Positions 26,539 to 34,767 of a stretch of DNA of 54,747 nt are shown here, in pieces (the stretch's first letter is position 1; the number at the start of each line of letters is the position of its first letter). This DNA comes from Balneolaceae bacterium. Lineage in GTDB: Bacteria > Bacteroidota > Rhodothermia > Balneolales > Balneolaceae. The notes under the pieces are model-generated. The model had not been told where the DNA came from. It saw only the letters and a program-made list of their open reading frames with translations, and ran no database searches. The stretch spans positions 1-54,747 of the forward strand of contig JAFIFA010000200.1 in the NCBI GenBank assembly GCA_020832225.1. The letters run 5' to 3'. A program made the position numbers and the translations under genes.

Positions 26539-26573
26539 AAGGCATGCCCTTGTGAGAGAGCATGCCTTTTTCA
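26539..26573 (+). terminator. Rho-independent terminator after the subunit-3 gene
   Basis: AAGGCATGC pairs with GCATGCCTT around a 12-base loop, followed by T-rich sequence. Confidence 0.85.
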
Positions 26574-26594
26574 TTTAAAAATAATTGATATCCA

Positions 26595-27356
26595 ATGAGA
26601 CCCTATAACCTCTCTGATTCGAGCTGGAAAGAGATAGAGACACAGGAAATTGATCTGGTTATTCTTCCCTGGGGAGCCACAGAAGCACATAACTACCATC
26701 TTCCTTATGGAACAGACAACATCCAGGCAGACCATATAGCCGATGAAGCCGCACGTAAGGCGTGGGAAAACGGTGCCAAGGTGATGGTTCTGCCAACCAT
26801 TCCGTTTGGGGTGAACACCGGTCAGACCGATATTCGACTCGATATCAATCTGCACCCCAGCACGCAGCTCAAGATTTTGGATGATATTGTTGAAGTGCTG
26901 AACAGCCAAACATTCCGAAAGCTGCTGGTGTTGAACGGGCATGGCGGTAACGACTTCAAAACAATGCTCCGGGAGCTGGGTGTAAAGTATCCGGAGATGC
27001 TCCTCACTACATGCAACTGGTTTCAGGCGCTGGATAAATCGAACTATTTTGAACATGAGGGTGATCATGCCGATGAGATGGAGACCAGCCTTATGTTGTA
27101 TATCGCCGGAGAGCTGGTGCACCCTCTGAAAGTTGCCGGAGACGGGCGGGAGCGTGAACCCAAAGTGAAAGCGTTTAAAGAGTCGTGGGCATGGAGCGAG
27201 CGAAAATGGTCTCAGGTAACCGATGATACCGGCATCGGTGATCCTTCAGCCTCATCAGCAGAGAAGGGAGAGCGGTTTTTCAATGATCTTACCGACAAAC
27301 TGGCCGGGTTTTTCTCCGAACTCTCTTCTGTTGATCCGGATAACCTCTATACATAA
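26595..27356 (+). CDS. Creatininase-family amidohydrolase
   Basis: 253 residues. Metal-binding motifs of the creatininase family are all present: PWGATEAHNYHLPYGTDN (Glu, His, Asp), PFGVNTGQTD, VLNGHGGNDFKTML and GDHADEMETSLML (His, Glu). Members cleave cyclic or linear amides, including creatinine and formamides in cofactor biosynthesis. The exact substrate is unknown. It is cytosolic, starts about 20 bases after the terminator of the preceding gene, and is convergent with the GMC dehydrogenase gene. Confidence 0.86.
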   Translation: MRPYNLSDSSWKEIETQEIDLVILPWGATEAHNYHLPYGTDNIQADHIADEAARKAWENGAKVMVLPTIPFGVNTGQTDIRLDINLHPSTQLKILDDIVEVLNSQTFRKLLVLNGHGGNDFKTMLRELGVKYPEMLLTTCNWFQALDKSNYFEHEGDHADEMETSLMLYIAGELVHPLKVAGDGREREPKVKAFKESWAWSERKWSQVTDDTGIGDPSASSAEKGERFFNDLTDKLAGFFSELSSVDPDNLYT

Positions 27357-27391
27357 ATAAATCCCTCTCCGGGACGAAGAGGGATTTATTA
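27357..27391. terminator. Bidirectional terminator between convergent genes
   Basis: AATAAATCCCTCT pairs exactly with AGAGGGATTTATT. It lies between the ends of two convergent genes and is A/T-rich on both outer flanks. Confidence 0.75.
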
Positions 27392-27411
27392 AAGTGGTCA
27401 ATCTCTGGTTA

Positions 27412-29127
27412 TTATAGATTCCCCTTTTTGATCTCTTCAGCAGCGTAATTGGCAGCACGTGCCGTTAATGCCATGAACATAAGTGAGGGGTTCTGAATGG
27501 AAAAGGATGTCATACAGGCGCCATCTGTTACAAAAACATTCTTGCAGGTATGTACCTGATTCCACTTGTTCAGAACAGAGTTGCCCGGGTCTTTACCCAT
27601 GCGTGCACCACCCATTTCATGGATGTCGAGACCGGGAGCCTGTTTGCTGTCACTGGTCCAGATATTTTTGCATCCGGCTGCATCGAGCATCTCTTGTCCC
27701 TGCTCAAGGAAATCCTCGAGCATCTTCTCATCGTTGTCATCGTAGTCTACGTCAGTAATCAGCTGTGGAATTCCCCAGTCATCAGTCTCATCTTCGCTGA
27801 GGGAGACACGGTTGTCATATTTTGGAATGGTTTCACCGGAGATCGACATATAGACATTCCATGAACCGGGAGTAGCTGCCTGTTTTTTCAGCTCGCTTCC
27901 GATCACGTCACTATTGATCACGTGACCCCACCCGGAGCGGTTCGCACCGGTTGAAACGAGATATTTCCCCTGGAAATCCACATTGTCCTGCTGGAAGACA
28001 TTACGGAATGGAGGCATGATCGGCCCCGTAGGCCGTCGTCCAAAGAAGTAGCTATCCTCATAACCCTCAACCGTGGCGCCCAGTCGGCCCCGATAGTTAT
28101 GAAAACCAACATACCGGCCAAGAGTACCGCTATCGTTGCCAAGTCCGTTGGGATAGCGGTTGGAGGTGCTGTTGAGCATAATCAGATTGGAGTTGAGACA
28201 GGCCGCATTTACAAAGATCACTTTGGCGTAGTACTCTGTCATCTCTTTGGTTTCGGCATCCACAACACGAACCCCGGTGGCTCTTCCCTTTTCATCATCA
28301 TGGATGATGGAGTGCACCACAGAGTGTGTTCGCTTTGTGAGATTTCCGGTTCGCTCTGCCCATGGTAGAGTTGAGGAGTTGGAGCTGAAGTATGCTCCAT
28401 ATGGACACCCACGATAACACAAGTTTCGAGCCAGGCAGAGCCCTCGGCCCTGCTCGCGGTGAATGTCACGCACTTCAGTGAGGTGAGCGCATCGCCCCTG
28501 AACCATATATCTGCCGGGGAATGCGGCTTCAATCCGGCTCTTCATATCCTTTTCAACGCAGTTCATCTCAAAGGGTGGCAGAAAGTCACCATCAGGAAGG
28601 TGCTCATGGCCATCTTTATTTCCGCTCCATCCAACAAAATGTTCAACATGCGAGTACCAGGGAGCCAATTCATCATAGGTGATCGGCCACTCTATGCCGA
28701 AACCATCTCGAGCCGGTCCTTCAAAATCATATTTGCTCCATCGCTGTCCGCCACGGGCCCATAGCAGCGACTTGCCACCTTCAACATAAGCACGAATCCA
28801 GTCGAACGGCTTCTCCTGAATGTAGGGGTGTTCTTCATCTTTCAGAAAAAAGTGTTCGGTATTGTTGTTGTAGGCGTAGCATCTGGCAATAATCGGGTTT
28901 CGCTCCAGTTCGTCCTGCGGTATGCGTCCCGCATTTTTCTCTTCCCATGGATGGAGTGTAGCGGTGGGGTAGTCTTCGCGATGTTTAACTGGGCGACCAC
29001 GCTCAAGGATCAATGTCTTAAGTCCGTTATCACATAGCTCCTTGGCAGCCCAACCGCCGCTGATTCCCGATCCGACCACAATGGCGTCGTAAGTATTGTT
29101 CTTCTTATAAGCTCCGTTAATATTCAT
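27412..29127 (-). CDS. GMC-family FAD dehydrogenase (gluconate 2-dehydrogenase large-subunit-like)
   Basis: 571 residues from ATG 29127 (a GTG two codons earlier is open too). FAD fold at the N-terminus: AIVVGSGISGGWAAKELCD, with GGKSLLWARGGQRW downstream. Cys-rich ARNLCYRGCPYGAYFSSNSS is typical of the gluconate/fructose dehydrogenase branch. The C-terminal catalytic segment is DIHEMGGARMGKDP followed by TDGACMTSFSIQNPSLMFMA. It oxidises a sugar or sugar acid and passes electrons to a cytochrome or quinone. It lacks a signal peptide, so export with the Tat lipoprotein at 25916 fits. No cytochrome c subunit lies beside it. Confidence 0.9.
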   Translation of the reverse strand: MNINGAYKKNNTYDAIVVGSGISGGWAAKELCDNGLKTLILERGRPVKHREDYPTATLHPWEEKNAGRIPQDELERNPIIARCYAYNNNTEHFFLKDEEHPYIQEKPFDWIRAYVEGGKSLLWARGGQRWSKYDFEGPARDGFGIEWPITYDELAPWYSHVEHFVGWSGNKDGHEHLPDGDFLPPFEMNCVEKDMKSRIEAAFPGRYMVQGRCAHLTEVRDIHREQGRGLCLARNLCYRGCPYGAYFSSNSSTLPWAERTGNLTKRTHSVVHSIIHDDEKGRATGVRVVDAETKEMTEYYAKVIFVNAACLNSNLIMLNSTSNRYPNGLGNDSGTLGRYVGFHNYRGRLGATVEGYEDSYFFGRRPTGPIMPPFRNVFQQDNVDFQGKYLVSTGANRSGWGHVINSDVIGSELKKQAATPGSWNVYMSISGETIPKYDNRVSLSEDETDDWGIPQLITDVDYDDNDEKMLEDFLEQGQEMLDAAGCKNIWTSDSKQAPGLDIHEMGGARMGKDPGNSVLNKWNQVHTCKNVFVTDGACMTSFSIQNPSLMFMALTARAANYAAEEIKKGNL

Positions 29128-29221
29128 TATCACTTCCGGAAGTTTGGTTGAAATGGCAAAGGGTAAGTAATCAATAAAACAAAAACCGGAACCGCTTACA
29201 AGGAGCTTTAGGAAAGATCAC

Positions 29222-29653
29222 TTAGCGCCTTCGTATTATGGCGAGAGTACAGCGGGATATGCATACCAGTTTTCCGCTCTCAGTTTCTATACGAATCTCC
29301 CAAACGTGGGTCTGTGCCCCCTTGTGAATCGGTTTAGCAATACCGATAACGCTACCGCCCAGTTTAACCGATTTTATGTGATTGGCATTGATCTCCAGCC
29401 CCACTGCCGTCTGTTTCTCGTCAGTCAGGTTGAGCCACGCACCAATGGATGCTAGTGTCTCTGCAAGGGCTACGGATGCACCGCCATGAAGAATCCCAAA
29501 CGGCTGAATGGTATTTTCACTAACCGGCATCTTGGCACGCAGTTCATCCCTTGAGAAGTGTGTGAACTCAATGCCGAGGACATCCCCCATATCCTTCCTT
29601 TTATTATTGAACATCTGTTCCACACGGGGGCGTATCGCTTCTTCAATCTTCAT
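29222..29653 (-). CDS. PaaI-like hotdog thioesterase
   Basis: 143 residues from ATG 29653 (a TTG two codons before is not needed). Single hotdog fold with IQPFGILHGGASVALAETLA, in which the HGG motif and nearby Glu form the active site of the 1,4-dihydroxy-2-naphthoyl/phenylacetyl-CoA thioesterase group. VGLEINANHIKSVKLGGSVI follows. Hydrolyses an acyl- or aryl-CoA. Divergent from the fad operon, which suggests a role in CoA release during fatty-acid or aromatic breakdown. Confidence 0.85.
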   Translation of the reverse strand: MKIEEAIRPRVEQMFNNKRKDMGDVLGIEFTHFSRDELRAKMPVSENTIQPFGILHGGASVALAETLASIGAWLNLTDEKQTAVGLEINANHIKSVKLGGSVIGIAKPIHKGAQTHVWEIRIETESGKLVCISRCTLAIIRRR

Positions 29654-29730
29654 ATTCAATTTGCGGGTTTGTAGGGTGTGATAAATTAGGAGAATTTGGA
29701 GAACGTTAGGGATATTGGGGCTAAAGTTAC

Positions 29731-29749
29731 AAAAAAGTTGAACTTTTTT
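29731..29749. promoter_or_regulatory. 19-bp palindrome upstream of fadD
   Basis: AAAAAAGTTGAACTTTTTT is a perfect inverted repeat around one G, in the 190-base gap between the divergent thioesterase and fadD. A likely binding site for a dimeric regulator of both units; the regulator is unknown. Confidence 0.4.
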
Positions 29750-29843
29750 ACGATCGGGCTTTCAAAAGTCACAGCATTGTGTAAATTATTGAGTAACAGT
29801 GTTAACCTCTGTCTGTTGGCAGGAAAACCGCTTTTTTACATCT

Positions 29844-31631
29844 ATGAGTGAAAATAAAACGACGTTGCCTGAACTTCTGTTTAAAGGCCTTGAAAACTAC
29901 CCGGCCGGCCTTTTTTCATCCGTAAAAAGAGATGGAAAGTGGATCGATACGTCCGTCTCAGACTTCACCACCAAGGTTAAACATTTTGCCCTGGGGCTCT
30001 ATGAACTGGGTGTGAGGCCGGGTGATAAGGTCTCTATCCATTCAGAGAACTCTACGGAGTGGTTAATTTGTGATCTGGCAATACTTAGTATTGGAGCGGC
30101 TGATGTGCCAATCTATTCCACTCAGCCGGGCGATCAGATTAAATACATTCTTGAGAACTCGGATGCTAAAGTTCACATCGTCTCGAACGATGAGATGTTT
30201 GCTGAAACCAAACCGCTTGTCAAGGAAGTGGAGTCTGTCAAAGCGATCATCTCCATCCTTGGGTCGAAGCATAAGAAGCTAAAACCGTTTGATGAAATTC
30301 TGGAATCAGGTAAAAAGCTAAATGAAGAGAAACCGAAACTCTTTGAAGAGCTCCGCGACGCAGTTAAACCGGATGATCTGGCCACACTGATCTACACATC
30401 AGGCACCACCGGTATGCCGAAAGGGGTGATGCTAACCCAGAACAACATCGCATCGAATGTTGTTGCATCCCTGGAGAAGCTCCCCTTCAGCGTTGAAGAA
30501 TTCTACAAAAAGGATGTGCTCTCCTACCTGCCTCTGTCACACGTTTTCGAGCGTATGATTGAGTATATGTATATCAGCATGGGTTGCCGAATATACTACA
30601 TCGAGGTGATTGAGGAGATTCGGGATGATTTTACCCACGTTAAGCCATTCTTCCTTGCAACGGTACCGAGGCTGCTCGAAAAAATACATACCGGTGTGAA
30701 GGTGAAAGGACAGGAGCTCTCCGGCCTGAAGAAGAACCTCTACTACTGGGCGATCTACATGACCGAGAACTACGATCCGGAAAATCCACCATCAGGTCTT
30801 GCAGCTGTTAAACATAAAATTGCCGACAAACTTATCTACAGCAAGATTCGTGAACTGTTTGGTGGCAATCTCCGCGGAATGGTGAGTGGCGGTGCTGCAC
30901 TCTCTCCGGAGGTCTTTAAATTTATGAACGCCATTGGATTTATCTGTGTGCAAGGCTACGGGCTTACAGAAACATCACCGGTAATAACCGTTCAAACTCC
31001 GGGCGCGATGAGAATCGGCACTTCGGGTAAGCCACTTCGCGATATTGAAGTTAAGATCGCTGAAGACAAGGAGATTTTGACCAGAGGTCCGCACGTGATG
31101 AAGGGCTACTACAAAAATGAGGAGAAGACCCGTGAAGTGATGACCGAGGATGGCTGGTTCATGACCGGCGATATCGGTAAGATCGATGAGGATGGATTCC
31201 TCTATATCACCGATCGCAAGAAGTCGATGTTTAAGCTCTCTACCGGAAAGTATGTGGCACCACAAAATGTGGAGAACGTCATCTCAGGCTCGGGCTACAT
31301 TGAGCAGACAGTGGTAATCGGCTACCAGAAGAAGTTCTGCTCGGCACTGATTGCACCATCCTACGACAATGTTTTGAAGAGGCTGAAGAGAGACGGAGTT
31401 GAACCCTCCAAGCCCTATGGAAAAGATGAGAAGGTGCGTGAGCTGATCTGGGGTGAAATGGAAAAAGCCAACAAACAACTATCCCCTTGGGAGCGTGTGA
31501 AGAAATTCGTACTGCTCGAAGAACCACTCTCCATCGACAACGGAGAACTAACACCAACCATGAAGGTAAAACGTCCCGTTGTCCACGAGAAGTTTAAGGA
31601 GGAGATTGAGGGGATGTATGCTGATGAGTAG
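29844..31631 (+). CDS. fadD: Long-chain fatty acid--CoA ligase
   Basis: 595 residues from ATG 29844 (MSENKTTLPELL); an ATG 45 bases upstream only adds non-conserved residues. AMP-forming ligase: phosphate loop TLIYTSGTTGMPKGVMLTQN, GYGLTETSPVITVQTPG, TGDIGKIDEDGFLYITDRKK and the C-terminal hinge and Lys region (STGKYVAPQNVE, LTPTMKVKRP). It makes acyl-CoA from long-chain fatty acids at the inner membrane face and starts the fad operon. Its TAG stop is the first three bases of a repeat element. Without the element the stop would be TAA and overlap the fadN start. Confidence 0.93.
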   Translation: MSENKTTLPELLFKGLENYPAGLFSSVKRDGKWIDTSVSDFTTKVKHFALGLYELGVRPGDKVSIHSENSTEWLICDLAILSIGAADVPIYSTQPGDQIKYILENSDAKVHIVSNDEMFAETKPLVKEVESVKAIISILGSKHKKLKPFDEILESGKKLNEEKPKLFEELRDAVKPDDLATLIYTSGTTGMPKGVMLTQNNIASNVVASLEKLPFSVEEFYKKDVLSYLPLSHVFERMIEYMYISMGCRIYYIEVIEEIRDDFTHVKPFFLATVPRLLEKIHTGVKVKGQELSGLKKNLYYWAIYMTENYDPENPPSGLAAVKHKIADKLIYSKIRELFGGNLRGMVSGGAALSPEVFKFMNAIGFICVQGYGLTETSPVITVQTPGAMRIGTSGKPLRDIEVKIAEDKEILTRGPHVMKGYYKNEEKTREVMTEDGWFMTGDIGKIDEDGFLYITDRKKSMFKLSTGKYVAPQNVENVISGSGYIEQTVVIGYQKKFCSALIAPSYDNVLKRLKRDGVEPSKPYGKDEKVRELIWGEMEKANKQLSPWERVKKFVLLEEPLSIDNGELTPTMKVKRPVVHEKFKEEIEGMYADE

Positions 31632-31758
31632 TCTTGAGTCGTGAGTCCTGAGTCTTGAGAGGGCCGGGACTTAATTCAAGATGTATGGACTAAGAAATGA
31701 ACAATTCAAGATTTTAATTCAATAAGCCTCATGACTCAAGACTCACGACTCAAGACTA
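31629..31758. repeat. GACTCA-family inverted-repeat element 2 (fadD/fadN junction)
   Basis: 130 bp. Left end TAGTCTTGAGTCGTGAGTC (31629-31647) and its exact 19-bp complement GACTCACGACTCAAGACTA at the right end (31740-31758). Each arm has three full NGACTCA units plus a terminal partial one (left 31629-31662, right 31727-31758); the A/T-rich core is about 65 bp. The right arm contains CTCATGACTCA, whose ATG starts fadN. Removing one TA plus the element restores GATGAGTAAAAACATC, an ATGAGTAA overlap between fadD and fadN. Confidence 0.92.
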
Positions 31759-34112
31759 AAAACATCCAAAACGTCCTCATCCTCGGCTCAGGTGTAATGG
31801 GCAGCCAGATTGCGGCGCACTGCATCAATGCCGGGCTTAGAGTGAAGCTGCTCGACCTGAAATCGGATGATCCCAAACGGCCGAACAAGACAGCGGAAGA
31901 GAGTATTCAAAAACTGACTAAAATGAACCCGGCGCCACTGGGCGATCCTGCTTGGGCAGAGCGGATCAAACCGGGGAATTTCGAGGATCATCTGGAGTGG
32001 GTTGCCGATGCTGACTGGGTCTGTGAGGTGATCGTGGAGCGGATGGACATCAAAAAGGATATGATGGCGAAGCTTGAGAAAGTTCGCAAGCCGGGCACGA
32101 TTGTGAGTTCGAACACTTCCGGATTACCTATTTCGCAAATCAGTGAAGATGTGTCTGATGAGTTCAAGTCGCATTTTCTGGGTACGCACTTCTTCAATCC
32201 GCCGCGATACATGAAGCTTCTGGAGATCATCCCGACAAAGAGTACGGATGATGCGGTTACGGAGTACATGACCCGATTCTGCGAGAAAATTCTCGGAAAG
32301 GGCACAGTACTCTGCAAGGATACCCCCAACTTCATCGCCAACCGGATCGGCGTCTTTTCGATGGCGGCGATGATGCCGTGGTTTTTTGATGGCAAGTTTC
32401 GTGCTGAGGAGATCGATTTTCTGACTGGAACCCTCACCGGCTACTCAAAAGCGGCGACGTTCCGTACCGCCGACATGGCCGGACTGGATGTGATCAATCA
32501 CGTATCTGAAAATCTCTATCCTGCTATTCCGGATGATGAGCGAAGGGAGGTGTTTAAGCTGCCTGAGGCTTTCAAAAAAATGGTTGAGAATGGTGCTCAT
32601 GGCAACAAAACTGGGCATGGTTTTTACAAAAAAGTGAAGGGCAAAAAAGGAAATGAATACCATGTGGTTGATCCCGGATCGCTGAAGTACGAAAAGCAGA
32701 TAGACGTCTCGTTTGAATCGGCCGGCAAAGCCAAAAAAGAGTATAAAACCCCTGGCGAACGACTGAAATTCCTGGTCAATCAGGATGATAAAGCCGGGAA
32801 GTTTTTGTGGGAGATTCACTGCGATCTGCTGCTATATTCAGCGAACCGTATTCCCGAAATCGCAGAATCCGTAGAAGCGATCGACCGCGCCATGCAGTGG
32901 GGCTTCAACTGGGAACTCGGGCCGTTTCAGCGATGGGATGCGATTGGGGTAGAAGAATCCGTAAAGCGCATGGAAAAGGAGGGACGAACGGTTCCCGATT
33001 CGGTGAAGAAGATGCTCGAAAGCGGACGGAAATCCTTCTATAAAAATGACGGTTCTGTTTACAACCTGGCTACCGGCAACGTTGATCAGCTGACTCCACC
33101 TGCAAAAGGAGCTCTAACAGCTGCCTCACTGAAGCGCAATGGAAAAGAGGTATGGGGCAACAAGAGTGCCGGACTCTACGATATGGGTGACGGTGTGGCG
33201 CTGTTCGAATTCCGGACCAAGCAGCAGACGCTCGGGTTTGAACTGGTGAAGTCGGTAGATAAAGCCGCAGAGATTGTAAAAGAGCAGTTTGATGCGATGG
33301 TGATCGGTCATGACCATGAGAATTTCAGCTATGGTGCAAACTTGGGTGAAGCGGGTCATGCGCTACAAAATGGTGACTTTGAAATGATCAAAGATGCTGT
33401 GGAGAGTTTCCAGCGGGTAGCGGTTGGTTTGCGATATCAGCCGTTCCCGGTGATTGGCGCTGTATCCGGCCGGTGCTTCGGCGGCGGCGTAGAGTTTATG
33501 ATGCACTGTGATAAAGTTGTGGCACACCATGAGTTTTACTGCGGACTGGTGGAGCTGGGTGTGGGACTGATTCCTGCAGGCGGCGGCACCAAAGAGCTGC
33601 TGCTTCGCGCCATGGAGAATGTGAAGGAGGATGAGGATGCCGATCCGCTTCCCTATCTGAAGGATGCGTTTAAAACGATCGGTATGGCGAAAGTCTCCGA
33701 TGGCGCACCCAAAGCGAAAAAGCTTGGCTACCTGCGCGACACTGATATGATTGTAATGCACCGAGATTTGCTCCTTTCAACCGCTAAACAGCAGGTACGT
33801 GCCATGGCCGAGGCGGGATATCGTCCGCCGGCAGAACCGAAAATCAAACTACTTGGCCAGACCGGCAAGAGCGTTCTGGATGTTACCGTCTACATCATGA
33901 CCGAAGCGAAGTGGGCATCACCCTACGATAAGGTATTGGCCGGAAAAGTTGCCGAAATCATGACCGGCGGAGACCTCAGCGAAGCCCAGGAAGTGCCGGA
34001 GTCTTATGTGCTGAAATTGGAGCGCGAAGCGATTCTTGAATGCTTCAAGGATGAGCGGAGTCATAAGAGGATGGAGCATATGCTGAAGACTGGGAAGCCT
34101 CTAAGAAACTAG
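31731..34112 (+). CDS. fadN: 3-hydroxyacyl-CoA dehydrogenase / enoyl-CoA hydratase fusion (FadN type)
   Basis: 793 residues. The dehydrogenase comes first: NAD fold NVLILGSGVMGSQIAAHCIN, the catalytic-region THFFNPPRYMKLLEIIPT and a second 3HCDH segment. The crotonase domain is C-terminal: GRCFGGGVEFMMHCDKVVAH and ELGVGLIPAGGGTKELLLRA. This order matches Bacillus FadN and is the reverse of FadB/FadJ. It does steps two and three of beta-oxidation. The first nine residues (MTQDSRLKT) come from the repeat element; the inferred ancestral start was MSKNIQNV. The ATG lies inside a predicted long stem. Confidence 0.93.
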   Translation: MTQDSRLKTKNIQNVLILGSGVMGSQIAAHCINAGLRVKLLDLKSDDPKRPNKTAEESIQKLTKMNPAPLGDPAWAERIKPGNFEDHLEWVADADWVCEVIVERMDIKKDMMAKLEKVRKPGTIVSSNTSGLPISQISEDVSDEFKSHFLGTHFFNPPRYMKLLEIIPTKSTDDAVTEYMTRFCEKILGKGTVLCKDTPNFIANRIGVFSMAAMMPWFFDGKFRAEEIDFLTGTLTGYSKAATFRTADMAGLDVINHVSENLYPAIPDDERREVFKLPEAFKKMVENGAHGNKTGHGFYKKVKGKKGNEYHVVDPGSLKYEKQIDVSFESAGKAKKEYKTPGERLKFLVNQDDKAGKFLWEIHCDLLLYSANRIPEIAESVEAIDRAMQWGFNWELGPFQRWDAIGVEESVKRMEKEGRTVPDSVKKMLESGRKSFYKNDGSVYNLATGNVDQLTPPAKGALTAASLKRNGKEVWGNKSAGLYDMGDGVALFEFRTKQQTLGFELVKSVDKAAEIVKEQFDAMVIGHDHENFSYGANLGEAGHALQNGDFEMIKDAVESFQRVAVGLRYQPFPVIGAVSGRCFGGGVEFMMHCDKVVAHHEFYCGLVELGVGLIPAGGGTKELLLRAMENVKEDEDADPLPYLKDAFKTIGMAKVSDGAPKAKKLGYLRDTDMIVMHRDLLLSTAKQQVRAMAEAGYRPPAEPKIKLLGQTGKSVLDVTVYIMTEAKWASPYDKVLAGKVAEIMTGGDLSEAQEVPESYVLKLEREAILECFKDERSHKRMEHMLKTGKPLRN

Positions 34113-34290
34113 TCGTGAGTCCTGAGTCTTGAGTCGTGAGATTTTCGGATTCAAGTTTTGAATTAAATTGATGTAACCATTCATAAAATGAGCTTCCTTT
34201 TTAATTTCAATCTACTTTTCCACCCACAAGACTCAAGACTCAAGACTCAAGACTCAGGACTCACGACTCACGACTCAAGACTCACGACTA
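34110..34290. repeat. GACTCA-family inverted-repeat element 3 (after fadN)
   Basis: 181 bp. Left arm TAGTCGTGAGTCCTGAGTCT and on to 34140 (three full units); its first three bases are the fadN stop. Right arm 34229-34290 has eight uninterrupted NGACTCA units (first base A,A,A,A,G,C,C,A) and ends CGACTA. Core about 85 bp, A/T-rich, unrelated to the cores of the other copies. Removing it with one TA gives AAACTAAATC, a TAA stop for fadN. Confidence 0.9.
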
Positions 34291-34330
34291 AATCAAAAAA
34301 AGTGTAAGGAGATTCAAATTTTGGGTTCAT

Positions 34331-34362
34331 ACAGGTTAGTGACAATTCATAACTAAACCTGT
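34331..34362 (+). other. Hairpin just upstream of the four-helix-bundle gene
   Basis: ACAGGTTAGT (34331-34340) faces ACTAAACCTGT (34352-34362), 10 pairs with one extra A, loop of 11. It ends six bases before the ATG of the four-helix-bundle gene and may control its translation or be a conserved part of the element. Confidence 0.55.
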
Positions 34363-34368
34363 TGAACC

Positions 34369-34767
34369 ATGGATAATTTTAGAAATCTGATTGTATGGAA
34401 GCGTGCTGTTGAACTGGCAACGAGTGTATATCGTAAAACCGTTAACTTTCCAAAGTATGAACTTTATGGATTAACCTCACAGATTAGGAGATCAGCAGTC
34501 TCAATCAGCTCAAATATCGCTGAAGGCGCAGGTCGAAGATCTAAGAAAGAGTTCGCCAATTTTCTTGGAATTTCTTACGGATCTGCCTGTGAATTGGAAA
34601 CACAGTTACTGATCGCAAGAAACCTGGAATACCTGGTTCCAACTGATTTTGATTCTCTCTTTGAAGAGTTAAATGAAATCCAAAAAATGCTCTACGCCCT
34701 GGAAAAGAAACAACGAAATCAAACTCAATCCCACCCTCATGACTCAAGACTCAAGACTCAAGACTAA
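34369..34767 (+). CDS. Four-helix-bundle protein (S23/IVP family, related to Avd)
   Basis: 132 residues. [40 protein letters not shown] and [20 protein letters not shown] are the hallmark of the 23S-rRNA-intervening-sequence/four-helix-bundle family, to which the Avd accessory protein of diversity-generating retroelements belongs (family knowledge). The basic pentamer-forming bundle is expected to bind nucleic acid. The last nine residues (HDSRLKTQD, ending at the TAA) are translated from the GACTCA repeat, so the gene ends inside the element. It sits between two repeat arms of the same orientation, within the fad operon, and overlaps the fadA start by 29 bases. No reverse transcriptase is in the window. 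Confidence 0.9.
   Translation: MDNFRNLIVWKRAVELATSVYRKTVNFPKYELYGLTSQIRRSAVSISSNIAEGAGRRSKKEFANFLGISYGSACELETQLLIARNLEYLVPTDFDSLFEELNEIQKMLYALEKKQRNQTQSHPHDSRLKTQD
34735..34766. repeat. GACTCA-family right arm at the fadA start
   Basis: CCTCATGACTCA followed by two AGACTCA units and AGACTA, ending at 34766. Same orientation as the right arm at 34229-34290, so the four-helix-bundle gene is flanked by direct repeats. The ATG of fadA (34739) and the stop of the four-helix gene both lie in it. Confidence 0.88.

Noticed and set aside
34110-34290. CRISPR array
   Set aside because: The repeat unit is 7 bp, tandem without spacers, and arms are inverted. No cas genes are present.
34673-34738. Upstream ATG as start of fadA
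   Set aside because: It lies in the four-helix-bundle gene in another frame and adds Lys/Asn-rich residues not found in thiolases. The ATG at 34739 leads straight into the conserved thiolase start.
34369-34767. Diversity-generating retroelement
   Set aside because: An Avd-like protein is present but no reverse transcriptase, template/variable repeat pair or variable lectin-fold gene was found in the window.
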